DNA from: Nonomuraea aurantiaca
GTDB lineage: Bacteria > Actinomycetota > Actinomycetes > Streptosporangiales > Streptosporangiaceae
Length of the DNA stretch: 64,000 nt
Assembly: GCF_020215705.1 (NCBI RefSeq)
Contig: NZ_JAIWNB010000010.1
Span: 1 to 64,000, forward strand
Direction: 5' to 3'
The notes under the pieces: model-generated
What the model saw: only the letters and a program-made list of their open reading frames with translations
Told to the model about the DNA's origin: nothing
The model's database searches: none
In this document: positions 36,795 to 45,581 of the stretch, piece by piece
How the letters are laid out: each line of letters begins with the position of its first letter
How positions within the stretch are numbered: the first letter of the stretch is position 1
Made by a program: the position numbers and the translations under genes

Positions 36795-38354
36795 TCAGGT
36801 GGGCCGGGACACCGCGGCGAGGAGCTCGGGGAGCCGGGGGAAGCCGATCTTCGCGCCGAGCCGCCGGCCCAGCGCCTCGGCCAGCAGACCGTAGAACGGC
36901 GCGAGCACGGACACCCAGAGCAGCCCGAAGAGCAGCGGCACCACGAACGGCAGCGACAGGAGGGAGATGCCCAGCAGCGCGCCGAGGCCGGAGACGAACG
37001 CCTGGCCGCCCTGACCGGGCGCGGCTCCGCTGAAGGCGTTCATCCGTTCGGGCAGCGTGTAGGGGATGACGACGCTGGTCACGGAGCCGACGCCGAAGCC
37101 GGTGCCGAGCGCGCCCAGGCCGATGAGGATTGCCGGGACGATCGCCTCCGGGTGGCCGGCGAACAGCCCGGCGCCGACGGCGAGCAGCGCGAGCAGCGGC
37201 GCCGCGACCAGCGCGCCGGCCAGGTGGCGCCCGGCCAGGTCGGTGCTGAGGCCGCGCTCCGAGCCCATGGTCACGGCGTTCATCCAGAGCGAGCGGCCGT
37301 CGATGCCGAACGAGTTGGCCGATTGCAGGGCGATCATCATCCCGGCCGACGCGGTGAGCAGGATCGGCATCGACGCCCCGACCTCTCCGGAGCGGGTGAC
37401 CGAGAAGCCCAGCACGAGGGCCACCACGACGGAGGAGAACCAGCCGACCCGGTAGCGGGGCTCGCGCCTGATGTACTTGAGCTCCTTGGTGACCACGGCG
37501 GCCAGCGGCCCGCTCGGCACGAAGCGGTCGACCAGGCCGCTGCCCCTGCGTACGGAGGCCGCGCGGGTGGAGGAGTCGGGTGTGACCAGGGCCCGGCTCA
37601 GCGCCTTGATCCACAGCCAGCCGACCACCACGACCACGAGGGCCACGACGGCGAGCTCGGCCAGTCCGGTCAGGCCGCCGTCGGCCATCGCGTGCGCGGC
37701 CATGCCCGAGGGTGTCCACCTGAGCAGGGCCGCGACGCCGCGCAGCATCCCCGCCGGGTCGCCGATGTCGCTGTTGATCAGCAGGTTCGGCAGCTGGGCG
37801 AGCAGTACGACGAAGATCGCGGCCACGGCCAGCACGTCCCGGCCGCGCCTGGTGCGCAGGGCGCTGGACAGCGCCGTGGTGACCAGCCGGGAGGCGACCA
37901 GGCAGAGCGCGAACTGCAGGAGCACGGCGACGATCCCGAGCAGGACACCGCCGACGCCGGTGGCGAGCCCCACCAGCGCGCCCGCTGTGATGATCAGGGT
38001 GGCCAGCGGCCAGACGCCGGTGGCGGAGGCGGTGAACATGCCGACCGCGAGCCGGTGGGTGGGCAGCGGGAACAGCGACAGACGCGCCGGGTCGAGCGTG
38101 TCGTCCAGACCGAACGCCAGCAGCGGCACGACCATCCAGCCGATGAGCATGGCCGAGAACACCACGACGACGATCGACGCCGCGACGTCGTGCGGCGCCA
38201 GCCGGAGCAGACTCATGAGCAGGAAGCCGATGACGCTCACGAACACGGACATGATGAGGGTGAAGACGAAGCCGAGCTTGCGCTGGATGTCGCCTCGGAG
38301 GTTGCCGACCAGCAGCCGGAGCTTGAGCTGGGCGAAGAGCGCGACAGTGTTCAC
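36795..38354 (-). CDS. ABC transporter permease (ABC-2-like)
   Basis: The 519-residue membrane protein has about 12 hydrophobic helices spread over the whole length, with a cytoplasmic loop near 245-285 (PSGPLAAVVTKELKYIRREP). It fits large ABC-2-type permeases. The GTG start overlaps the stop of the ATPase gene (GTGA), so both are translated together. It should form an exporter with that ATPase; the substrate is unknown. Confidence 0.82.
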   Translation of the reverse strand: MNTVALFAQLKLRLLVGNLRGDIQRKLGFVFTLIMSVFVSVIGFLLMSLLRLAPHDVAASIVVVVFSAMLIGWMVVPLLAFGLDDTLDPARLSLFPLPTHRLAVGMFTASATGVWPLATLIITAGALVGLATGVGGVLLGIVAVLLQFALCLVASRLVTTALSSALRTRRGRDVLAVAAIFVVLLAQLPNLLINSDIGDPAGMLRGVAALLRWTPSGMAAHAMADGGLTGLAELAVVALVVVVVGWLWIKALSRALVTPDSSTRAASVRRGSGLVDRFVPSGPLAAVVTKELKYIRREPRYRVGWFSSVVVALVLGFSVTRSGEVGASMPILLTASAGMMIALQSANSFGIDGRSLWMNAVTMGSERGLSTDLAGRHLAGALVAAPLLALLAVGAGLFAGHPEAIVPAILIGLGALGTGFGVGSVTSVVIPYTLPERMNAFSGAAPGQGGQAFVSGLGALLGISLLSLPFVVPLLFGLLWVSVLAPFYGLLAEALGRRLGAKIGFPRLPELLAAVSRPT

Positions 38355-39127
38355 GCCGGCTCCTGCTTGCCCCGGCCGAGCCAGGTCAGGCCCGAGTCGC
38401 CGTTGTCGCGCGGACCGCCGACCAGCTCCAGGAACGCCTGGTTGAGGCTGCGTCCGGCGCGTACCTTCTCCAGCGGGCCCTGGGCCACGATGTGCCCGGC
38501 GCTCATCACCGACACCCAGTCGCAGAGCCGCTCGACGAGGTCCATCACGTGGCTGGAGAAGATCACGGTCGAGCCCGACGCGGTGTAGCGCCAGAGCACC
38601 TCGGTGAGCGTGTTGGCGCTGACCGGATCGACGCCCTCGAACGGCTCGTCGAGGAAGAGCACGGACGGGTTGTGCAGCAGCGCCGCCGCCAGGCCGATCT
38701 TCTTGCGCATGCCGGTGGAGTAGTCGACGACGAGCTTGTCGGCCGCGTCGGCCAGGTCCATCACCCGCAGCAGCTCGCCGGCGCGCTGCTCCACGTCGGC
38801 CTTGGGGATGCCGCGCAGCCTGCCGTTGTAGAGGAGTAACTCGCGGCCCGACAGGCGCTCGAACAGCCGCAGCCCCTCGGGCAGCACGCCGATGCGGGCC
38901 TTGACCTCGACGGGATCGCGCCACACGTCGAAGCCGTCGATCTCGGCCTGGCCCCCGTCGGGGCGGAGCAGCCCGGTGATCATGCTCAGTGAGGTCGTCT
39001 TGCCGGCGCCGTTGGGGCCGACGAGCCCGGCGAAGCTGCCTGCCGGGACCACGAGGTCGATGCCGGCCACCGCGATCTGCGGGCCGTAGCGCTTGAACAG
39101 GCCGTGCGTGCGAACCGCCTCCGTCAT
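38351..39127 (-). CDS. ABC transporter ATP-binding protein
   Basis: The 258-residue ATPase has Walker A GPNGAGKTT, the signature VDYSTGMRKKIGLAAALLHN (a variant of LSGGQ), Walker B VLFLDEPFEGVDP and a switch His in IFSSHVMDL. The class matches drug/ABC-2 exporters. TACAGT (39134-39139) lies six bases before the ATG, so the transcript is probably leaderless. Its start is only 35 bases from the divergent carboxylase gene. Confidence 0.92.
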   Translation of the reverse strand: MTEAVRTHGLFKRYGPQIAVAGIDLVVPAGSFAGLVGPNGAGKTTSLSMITGLLRPDGGQAEIDGFDVWRDPVEVKARIGVLPEGLRLFERLSGRELLLYNGRLRGIPKADVEQRAGELLRVMDLADAADKLVVDYSTGMRKKIGLAAALLHNPSVLFLDEPFEGVDPVSANTLTEVLWRYTASGSTVIFSSHVMDLVERLCDWVSVMSAGHIVAQGPLEKVRAGRSLNQAFLELVGGPRDNGDSGLTWLGRGKQEPA

Positions 39128-39133
39128 GGATCC

Positions 39134-39139
39134 ACTGTA
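39134..39139 (-). promoter_or_regulatory. Predicted -10 of the ABC operon
   Basis: TACAGT on the minus strand, six bases before the ATG of the ABC ATPase gene. Confidence 0.5.
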
Positions 39140-39149
39140 GGAGCCGGGT

Positions 39150-39155
39150 TAATGT
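39150..39155 (+). promoter_or_regulatory. Predicted -10 of the carboxylase operon
   Basis: TAATGT on the plus strand, seven bases before the carboxylase ATG. The two divergent promoters share a 35-bp region. Confidence 0.5.
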
Positions 39156-39162
39156 TGCGCGC

Positions 39163-40752
39163 ATGACTGCTGCCGACGCCGTACCGGACCCGCCGGACAT
39201 TCACACCACCGCCGGCAAAATCGCCGACCTGGAGCGCCGGCTTGACGAGGCGGTCCACGCCGGCTCGGCGGCGGCCGTGGCCAAGCAGCGCGCCAAGGGC
39301 AAGATGACCGCGCGGGAGCGGGTGCTGGCGCTGCTCGACGAGGACTCGTTCGTGGAGTTCGACGAGTTCGCCAGGCACCGGTCCACGATGTTCGGGCTGG
39401 AGGGCAGGCGACCGTACGGCGACGGCGTGATCACCGGCCATGGCACGATCGACGGGCGCCAGGTGTGCGTGTTCTCGCAGGACGTGACCGTGTTCGGCGG
39501 CTCGCTCGGCGAGGTCTACGGCGAGAAGATCGTCAAGGTGCTCGACCTGGCGCTGAAGACGGGCTGCCCGATCATCGGCATCAACGAGGGCGGCGGCGCC
39601 CGCATCCAGGAGGGCGTGGTCGCGCTCGGCCTGTACGCCGAGATCTTCAAGCGCAACGTGCACGCCTCGGGCGTGATCCCGCAGATCTCGCTCATCATGG
39701 GCGCCGCGGCCGGCGGGCACGTCTACTCCCCCGCGCTGACCGACTTCGTGGTGATGGTCGACCAGACGTCGCAGATGTTCATCACCGGGCCCGACGTGAT
39801 CAAGACGGTGACCGGCGAGGAGGTCACCTTCGAGGAGCTCGGCGGCGCGCACACGCACAACACCAAGTCGGGCGTGGCCCACTATCAGGCCACCGACGAG
39901 AGCGACGCGCTCGACTACGTCAAGGCGCTGCTGTCCTACCTGCCGTCCAACAACCTGGACGAGGCGCCGGTGTTCGAGGGCGCCGCCGACCTGGAGCCGG
40001 ATCCCGAGCTCGACCTGCTGATCCCGGACTCCGCTAACCAGCCCTACGACATGCACCGGGTCGTCGAGCACGTGCTCGACGACGGTGAGTTCCTGGAGGT
40101 CCACGCGCTGTTCGCGCCGAACGTGGTGGTCGGGTACGGCCGGGTCGACGGGCAGGCGGTGGGCGTGGTGGCCAACCAGCCCATGCATTTCGCCGGGTGC
40201 CTGGATATCAACGCCTCCGAGAAGGCAGCCCGCTTTATTCGAACATGTGATGCTTTTAATATCCCTATCCTGACTTTTGTAGATGTCCCGGGATTCCTCC
40301 CAGGGACCGATCAGGAATGGAACGGAATCATCCGCCGCGGCGCCAAGCTCCTCTACGCCTACGCCGAGGCGACCGTGCCACTGGTGACGGTCATCACCCG
40401 CAAGGCGTACGGTGGGGCATACGACGTCATGGGGTCCAAGCACCTGGGCGCGGACGTCAACCTGGCGTGGCCCACGGCGCAGATCGCGGTCATGGGCGCG
40501 CAGGGCGCCGTCAACATCCTCTACCGGCGCGAGCTCACCGCGGCGGGCGACGACGCCGACGCCGAGCGGGCCAGGCTGGTGACCGAATATGAGGACACGC
40601 TGGCCAACCCGTACATCGCGGCCGAGCGCGGCTACGTCGACGCGGTGATCAGACCCGCCGAGACCCGGGCTCAGGTCGTCAGGGCGCTGCGGGCGCTACG
40701 GAACAAGCGAGCCTCGCTGCCGCCGAAGAAGCATGGGAACATCCCGCTATGA
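39163..40752 (+). CDS. pccB: Acyl-CoA carboxylase beta (carboxyltransferase) subunit
   Basis: The 529-residue carboxyltransferase moves CO2 from biotin to propionyl- or acetyl-CoA. It has GKMTARERVLALLDEDSFVE, an oxyanion loop INEGGGARIQEG, GPDVIKTVTGEEVTFEELGG, a second loop FVDVPGFLPGTDQEW, and ITRKAYGGAYDVMGSKH. Chain length and motifs match actinobacterial AccD/PccB. A stretch at about 40231-40300 uses AT-ending codons (TTT, ATT, GAT, AAT, GTA) unlike the rest of the gene. Its stop overlaps the small epsilon-subunit gene. Biotinylation depends on BirA, encoded upstream at 29 kb. Confidence 0.94.
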   Translation: MTAADAVPDPPDIHTTAGKIADLERRLDEAVHAGSAAAVAKQRAKGKMTARERVLALLDEDSFVEFDEFARHRSTMFGLEGRRPYGDGVITGHGTIDGRQVCVFSQDVTVFGGSLGEVYGEKIVKVLDLALKTGCPIIGINEGGGARIQEGVVALGLYAEIFKRNVHASGVIPQISLIMGAAAGGHVYSPALTDFVVMVDQTSQMFITGPDVIKTVTGEEVTFEELGGAHTHNTKSGVAHYQATDESDALDYVKALLSYLPSNNLDEAPVFEGAADLEPDPELDLLIPDSANQPYDMHRVVEHVLDDGEFLEVHALFAPNVVVGYGRVDGQAVGVVANQPMHFAGCLDINASEKAARFIRTCDAFNIPILTFVDVPGFLPGTDQEWNGIIRRGAKLLYAYAEATVPLVTVITRKAYGGAYDVMGSKHLGADVNLAWPTAQIAVMGAQGAVNILYRRELTAAGDDADAERARLVTEYEDTLANPYIAAERGYVDAVIRPAETRAQVVRALRALRNKRASLPPKKHGNIPL

Positions 40753-40955
40753 GCGCCTATCTGCGGATTGTTTGTGGGGACGCCACGCCGGAGGAGATCG
40801 CCGCCCTCGTGGCCGTCCTCGCCACCCGGCAGCAGGCCGCACCGGAGCCGGCGGTCGTAGCGCGAAGTCAAACATGGCGAAACCCGGCGAGAGCGATGCG
40901 TAAGGCAGCCGCACCGGGGAAGTCGGGTTGGCGGATGAGCGCTCTACCGAGATAG
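40749..40955 (+). CDS. Acyl-CoA carboxylase epsilon subunit
   Basis: The 68-residue protein starts MSAYLRIVCGDATPEEIAAL, the helical signature of AccE-type epsilon subunits, and ends with W and basic residues (SGWRMSALPR). Epsilon subunits stabilise the alpha-beta carboxylase in actinobacteria. The ATG overlaps the beta-subunit stop (ATGA). The alpha subunit is not in this window. Confidence 0.82.
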   Translation: MSAYLRIVCGDATPEEIAALVAVLATRQQAAPEPAVVARSQTWRNPARAMRKAAAPGKSGWRMSALPR

Positions 40956-41055
40956 ATCCCGGGAATCGGGTGTCAAGTTCTCGAGGAGTTGGGACTATCT
41001 AGAGAAAGTAGGCGTATATAGTCAGCCGATCAACTAACCGCGGCCTGGAGGACAC

Positions 41056-41997
41056 ATGGCCATCCCAGACCTCATGCCGCATGCTGTGGCAGCGAAGTAC
41101 GCCGTCCTGGTGGACGTCGGTTATCTCTATGCTGCCGCAGGCGAAGTGCTGCTGGGCGCCAAGGAGCGCAAAGAATATCGAGTTGCCGCCGACGAGCTGA
41201 TCCAGAGTCTACAGAAACATGCGCTGGAACGTATATCTGGCGAACTGCTGCGGATCTATTGGTATGACGCCGCTCGCGACCGTGTGCCGACCGTCGATCA
41301 GCGGGTCATCGCCCAGTTGCCCTGGGTCAAGGTACGGCTTGGCAACCTGAACGCCCGTGGCCAGCAGAAGGGTGTGGACGCGCAGATCAGGAGCGATCTG
41401 GAGGCCCTGGCCCGGCATCATGCGGTGACTGACACGATCTTGCTCGCCGGAGACGAGGACATGGTCCCCGCGGTGGAGGCGGCGCAGGCGTACGGGGTGC
41501 GCATCCACTTGTGGGGCGTCGAGCCGCCGTACGGCACCAACCAGGCCGAACGGCTGGTTTGGGAGTCGGACACCGTGGAAGTGATCACTGCTGAATTCCT
41601 GAGGCCCTTTTTCAGTCGTGCTCCGCAACCCGTTCCGGTCGCCCCGCCGGTGACCGCTCCGTCGCCCGCGCAGGTGTTCGCCGGGCGCGCGCCCGTCAAA
41701 CCGCACGTCAAGCCCGGCCAGGTGGCCAAGCTCGGGCCCAGCCGGCCACGCGTCGAGGATGTGGGCGAGCACGTGGCACAGAAGTGGATCCTCACGCGTG
41801 GCCGCGACAACATCCGCGACCTGCTGCCAGGTCCGATCCTGCCGACGGTCATCGACACCGAGCTGCTCATCGAGGCGGAGAAGGAGCTCGGCCACTCGTT
41901 GCGGCCGTTCCCGGAGGCGCGGGTGTGGCTGCGCGACGGGTTCTGGGCGCGCGTCTACCGGGAGTTCGACCTGGGTGTGGGCGTCTCGTCGAAGTGA
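41056..41997 (+). CDS. NYN/PIN-like domain protein
   Basis: The 313-residue protein has an N-terminal NYN domain (about 14-185), a PIN-like nuclease fold. Acidic residues are visible in VLVDVGYLYAA, KGVDAQIRSDLEALA and LLAGDEDMVPAVEAA, the usual metal-site pattern. A proline-rich linker (about 195-235) joins a conserved C-terminal domain (VAQKWILTRGRDNIRDLLPG and so on) I cannot name. RNA processing or decay is the expected role. GGAGG lies four bases before the ATG. The gene is alone. Confidence 0.78.
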   Translation: MAIPDLMPHAVAAKYAVLVDVGYLYAAAGEVLLGAKERKEYRVAADELIQSLQKHALERISGELLRIYWYDAARDRVPTVDQRVIAQLPWVKVRLGNLNARGQQKGVDAQIRSDLEALARHHAVTDTILLAGDEDMVPAVEAAQAYGVRIHLWGVEPPYGTNQAERLVWESDTVEVITAEFLRPFFSRAPQPVPVAPPVTAPSPAQVFAGRAPVKPHVKPGQVAKLGPSRPRVEDVGEHVAQKWILTRGRDNIRDLLPGPILPTVIDTELLIEAEKELGHSLRPFPEARVWLRDGFWARVYREFDLGVGVSSK

Positions 41998-42127
41998 CTG
42001 TGGGCGGCTTGTCGAAGTGATGTCCGATTTCCGCTGGTCGGCGGGTTTGACCTGCTGGCCAGCGATTTAACGATCAGGTCCGATTCCCGCCAGTCGATGG
42101 GCCGGGCGAACGCATACGCTCGGTGTC

Positions 42128-43564
42128 ATGTCACCACTTGAGCTCGACTTCGACTCCTGCTACCGGGCGGTCGCCGCCCGGGACGCCCGATTCGACGGGC
42201 GCTTCTACACGGCGGTGACCTCGACGCGGATCTACTGCCGCCCGATCTGTCCGGCTCGCACGCCGGCCTCGCGCAACGTGCGGTTCTACCGGCACGCGGC
42301 GTCGGCCGAGGCTGCGGGCTTCCGCCCGTGCAAGCGCTGCCGCCCGGAGCTCTCCCCCGGCGACCCCGGATGGGACCTGCGCGGTGACCTCATCGGGCGG
42401 GCGCTGCGGCTGATCGACGACGGGGCCGCCGACGAGCGCGGCGTGGCGGGGCTGGCCACGCGCCTGCACATCACCGAGCGGCACCTGCACCGGCTGTTCG
42501 TGGCCGAGCTGGGCGTGGGGCCGCTGGCGGTGGCCAGGACCAAGCGGCTGCTGCTGGCCAAGCAGCTGCTGACCGAGACGCGGCTGCCGGTCACCGAGGT
42601 GGCGTTCGCGGCCGGGTTCGGGAGCGTGCGGCAGTTCAACGCCACGATGCGGGAGACGTACGGGTTCACGCCCAGCGAGCTCCGCGCGACCGCGGGCGGC
42701 CCTTCCGTTTCCGCGCCGTCGGCGGTCGAGGTCGTGGCCGGGCCCGCGACGCTCCGGTTGCGCCTGCACCGGCGGGAGCCGTACGACATCGCGGGCGTGT
42801 TCTCCTTCCTGACCTCGCGCGCGATCCCCGGCCTGGAGGTGGCGAGCCCCACGTCCTACAGCCGGGCCGTTCCCGGCGGGACGATCACGCTCACCCCCGA
42901 GCCCGGCCACATCGCGCTCGACGTCGCCGTGGACGACACCCGGCAGCTGGCCCGCATCGTGGCCCGCTGCCGCCGCCTGCTCGACCTCGACGCCGACCCC
43001 GACGCCATCGCGGCCGCGCTGGGCGAGACCTCCCTGCGCCCGCTCATCGAGTCCCGGCCCGGCCTGCGGGTGCCGGGCACGTTCGACGGCTTCGAGCTGG
43101 CCGTACGCGCCGTGGTGGGCCAGCAGATCTCCGTCGCGGGCGCCCGCACCCTGCTCGGCCGGATCGTCTCGCGGGCCGGCCGGCTCACCGAGCGCCCCGG
43201 GCTGACGCACCTGTTCCCCACCGCCGCGGAGCTACTCGCGGCGGACCTCACCGGGCTGGGGCTCACCAACCGCCGCGTCGCGACGCTCAAGGAGCTGGCC
43301 ATCGCCGTCTCCGAGGGCCGGATCGACCTCGACGGCGGGCAGGATCCGGGCGAGGCCGTGGCCGAGCTGCTCGACGTTCCCGGCATCGGCCCCTGGACCG
43401 CCAGCTATGTCGCGCTGCGCGCCCTCCGCGACCCCGACGCCTGGCCCATCGGCGACCTGGTGCTCAAGAAGCGCATGGCCTGCCTGGGCATTCCCGACGA
43501 TCACATCGAACGGTGGCGGCCCTGGCGGGCCTACGCCGCCCTGCATCTCTGGAGCTCCTCATGA
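42128..43564 (+). CDS. alkA: Ada-AlkA fusion: methylation regulator and 3-methyladenine DNA glycosylase
   Basis: The 478-residue fusion has an Ada N-terminal zinc domain (C37, C41, C68, C71 in YCRPICPAR and PCKRCRP), where one Cys accepts methyl groups from phosphotriesters. An AraC-type HTH follows (about 100-190), then an AlkA glycosylase domain (about 200-478) with the helix-hairpin-helix LLDVPGIGPWTASYVALRAL and the catalytic Asp in IGDLVL. It both senses and repairs alkylation. Its stop overlaps ogt (ATGA). Confidence 0.92.
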   Translation: MSPLELDFDSCYRAVAARDARFDGRFYTAVTSTRIYCRPICPARTPASRNVRFYRHAASAEAAGFRPCKRCRPELSPGDPGWDLRGDLIGRALRLIDDGAADERGVAGLATRLHITERHLHRLFVAELGVGPLAVARTKRLLLAKQLLTETRLPVTEVAFAAGFGSVRQFNATMRETYGFTPSELRATAGGPSVSAPSAVEVVAGPATLRLRLHRREPYDIAGVFSFLTSRAIPGLEVASPTSYSRAVPGGTITLTPEPGHIALDVAVDDTRQLARIVARCRRLLDLDADPDAIAAALGETSLRPLIESRPGLRVPGTFDGFELAVRAVVGQQISVAGARTLLGRIVSRAGRLTERPGLTHLFPTAAELLAADLTGLGLTNRRVATLKELAIAVSEGRIDLDGGQDPGEAVAELLDVPGIGPWTASYVALRALRDPDAWPIGDLVLKKRMACLGIPDDHIERWRPWRAYAALHLWSSS

Positions 43565-44061
43565 TCGACGCCCAAGTCATGCCGACCCCGATCGGCCCGC
43601 TGTCCCTGCTGTGCCGCGACGGCGTACTGGTCGCGGCCGGCTTCACCGCCGACCCCTCGGACATGTTCGTCCGGCTGTCGCCCGCGCTGCAGGCCGAAGG
43701 GCTGGACGTGGTCGGCGACCTGGGCGCCGCCGCGCAGGCCGTACGCGACTACCTGGACGGCGACCTCCTGGCCCTGGACGCCATCCCGGTCGAGCAGCCG
43801 GGCTCGGCCACCCGCAAGCGCCTCCACCAGGCGCTCCGGGAGGTCAAGCCGGGCACCACGGTCTCGTACGCCGAGCTGGCCGAACGCGCCGGCATGCCCA
43901 GGACGGCGGCCCGCGCGGCCGGGTCGGCCTGCGCCCAGAACCTCATCGCCCCCTTCGTCCCCTGCCATCGCGTGCTGCCCGGCTCGGGCGGCTATGGCGG
44001 CTACTACTACGGCGTACCGGTCAAGGAGTGGCTGCTCGCCCACGAGTCCGGCCGGCTCTAG
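43561..44061 (+). CDS. ogt: Methylated-DNA--protein-cysteine methyltransferase
   Basis: The 166-residue protein removes O6-methyl groups from guanine by suicide transfer to C135 in PFVPCHRVLPG. The N-terminal domain (PTPIGPLSLLCRDGVLVAAGF) and the HTH (GTTVSYAELAERAGMPRTAARAAG) fit the family. The ATG at 43561 overlaps the stop of the Ada-AlkA gene; the frame is open upstream but without similarity. The two form an adaptive-response operon, probably activated by the Ada domain. Confidence 0.93.
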   Translation: MIDAQVMPTPIGPLSLLCRDGVLVAAGFTADPSDMFVRLSPALQAEGLDVVGDLGAAAQAVRDYLDGDLLALDAIPVEQPGSATRKRLHQALREVKPGTTVSYAELAERAGMPRTAARAAGSACAQNLIAPFVPCHRVLPGSGGYGGYYYGVPVKEWLLAHESGRL

Positions 44062-44105
44062 CAACTCCCCGTCATGGCCCGGCAGCTCTCTGTACGATTG
44101 GGTGG

Positions 44106-44303
44106 ATGGGCGGAGCACACGAATACAGGGGCGAGCCGGAGCGGACGCCGGCTCAGTTGATCCTGGGATTTCTGGACGCACGCGACATCTCGGTGCCCGA
44201 GGAGGCTCGGTCCCGCATCCGCACATGCACGGACCAGAGCCTCCTCGACCGCTGGACCGTCCGGGCCGTGACGGCGCTGAGCGTGGACGAGCTGTTCAGC
44301 TGA
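44106..44303 (+). CDS. Small protein with Rpn/transposase-tail-like helices
   Basis: The 65-residue protein reads MGGAHEYRGEPERTP, then LILGFLDARDISVPEEARSR, CTDQSLLDRWTVRAV and DELF. The helical motif (LxxRGIxVxxxxRxxIxxCTDLxxLxxWxxRA) recalls the C-terminal tail of Rpn-family nuclease/transposase-like proteins, but here it stands alone. It lies 44 bases after ogt on the same strand. Function is unknown. Confidence 0.6.
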   Translation: MGGAHEYRGEPERTPAQLILGFLDARDISVPEEARSRIRTCTDQSLLDRWTVRAVTALSVDELFS

Positions 44304-44330
44304 GCCGGAGGCACGGCGCCGGTGGCGTTG

Positions 44331-45491
44331 TCAGGCGGCCGGGACGAGTTGGCGGCGGGACTGCACGCCGGCGAGTCCCGCCACCGCCAGCCCGGTCAGC
44401 CCGAGCAGCGCGGCGGTCCAGGCCGGAGCCGTGTAGCCGAAGCCCGCGTCGATGGTCAGCCCCGCCACGAACGACCCGATCGCGTTACCCAGGTTGAAGG
44501 CGCCGATGTTGGCCGCCGAGGCCAGCGTCGGCGCACCCGCGGCGGCGTCCAGGACCCGGGTCTGCAGCGGCGGCACGGTCGCGAAGGCGGCCACCCCGAA
44601 CAGGGTGATCGTCACGATGAACGCCACCTGGTTCCCCGCCACCAGCGCGAGGACCAGGCCCAGCAGCGCGAGCAGGGCCACCGAGCCGTAGATGCTCGGC
44701 ATGACGGCGCGGTCGGCGAGCCGGCCGCCGATCAGGTTGCCGACGACGAGCCCCACCCCGAACAGGGCCATGACGACCGGCACGGCACCCGGGGAGAAAC
44801 CCCCGACGCCCGTCATGATCGGCGAGATGAAGGTGATCACCGCGAACACCGGCGCGAACCCGAACACGGTCATGGCCAGCGCCAGCCATACGCCGCCCTT
44901 GCGGAAGGTCGCCAGCTCGCGCAGCATCCCACCGCCCTCGGGCCGCGGCTGGGCGGGCACCAGGACGAGCACGCCGATCAGCCCGGCGACGCCGATGGCC
45001 ACCACGACCCAGAACGTCGCCCGCCAGCCGAACGCCTGCCCGATCCAGGTGCCGAGCGGCACCCCGAGCACGTTCGCCAGGGTCAGGCCGGTGAACATGA
45101 GCGCGATGGCGCTGGCCCGCTTTTGCGGAGCGACCAGATCGGCGGCCACCACGGATCCGACGCCGAAGTAGGCGCCGTGCGCGAACGCCGACAGGAACCG
45201 GCCGACCATGAGCACGCCGTACGAGGGGGCGAGCGCGGAGAGCAGGTTGCCCACGATGAACAGCACCATCAGCGACAGCAGCATGGTCTTGCGGGACAAC
45301 CGGCCGCCGAGCATGGTCAGGGGCGGCCCGCCGATGGCCACGCCCAGGGCGTACCCGGACACGAGCAGGCCGGCGGCGGGGATCGTGACGGCGAAGTCCG
45401 CGGCCAGCTCCGGCAGCAGCCCGTTGATGATGAACTCGGTGGTGCCGATGCCGAAGGCGCTGATCGCGAGGGCGAACAGGGCGAGTGGCAT
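44331..45491 (-). CDS. MFS transporter (DHA1, AraJ/chloramphenicol-type)
   Basis: The 386-residue protein has 12 predicted helices. The start ALFALAISAFGIGTTEFIIN and the loop between helices 2 and 3 (GGRLSRKTMLL) are typical of DHA1 efflux pumps. It should use proton motive force to expel drugs or sugars. TGAGGAG lies six bases before the ATG. It is divergent from a MarR gene, with an inverted repeat between them that probably binds the regulator. Confidence 0.9.
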   Translation of the reverse strand: MPLALFALAISAFGIGTTEFIINGLLPELAADFAVTIPAAGLLVSGYALGVAIGGPPLTMLGGRLSRKTMLLSLMVLFIVGNLLSALAPSYGVLMVGRFLSAFAHGAYFGVGSVVAADLVAPQKRASAIALMFTGLTLANVLGVPLGTWIGQAFGWRATFWVVVAIGVAGLIGVLVLVPAQPRPEGGGMLRELATFRKGGVWLALAMTVFGFAPVFAVITFISPIMTGVGGFSPGAVPVVMALFGVGLVVGNLIGGRLADRAVMPSIYGSVALLALLGLVLALVAGNQVAFIVTITLFGVAAFATVPPLQTRVLDAAAGAPTLASAANIGAFNLGNAIGSFVAGLTIDAGFGYTAPAWTAALLGLTGLAVAGLAGVQSRRQLVPAA

Positions 45492-45510
45492 AGAATACTC
45501 CTCAGACGAC

Positions 45511-45550
45511 GTTAGTCAGCGTAGACATTATTTGCACGCGCCGACTAAAC
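45511..45550. promoter_or_regulatory. MarR-type inverted repeat between MFS and marR genes
   Basis: GTTAGTCAGCG (45511-45521) and CGCCGACTAAAC (45539-45550) are near-complementary arms separated by 17 bases. It lies in the 90-base divergent promoter. Confidence 0.55.
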
Positions 45551-45581
45551 GACCATACAACCTTGTCTGGGAAGGTGTCAC

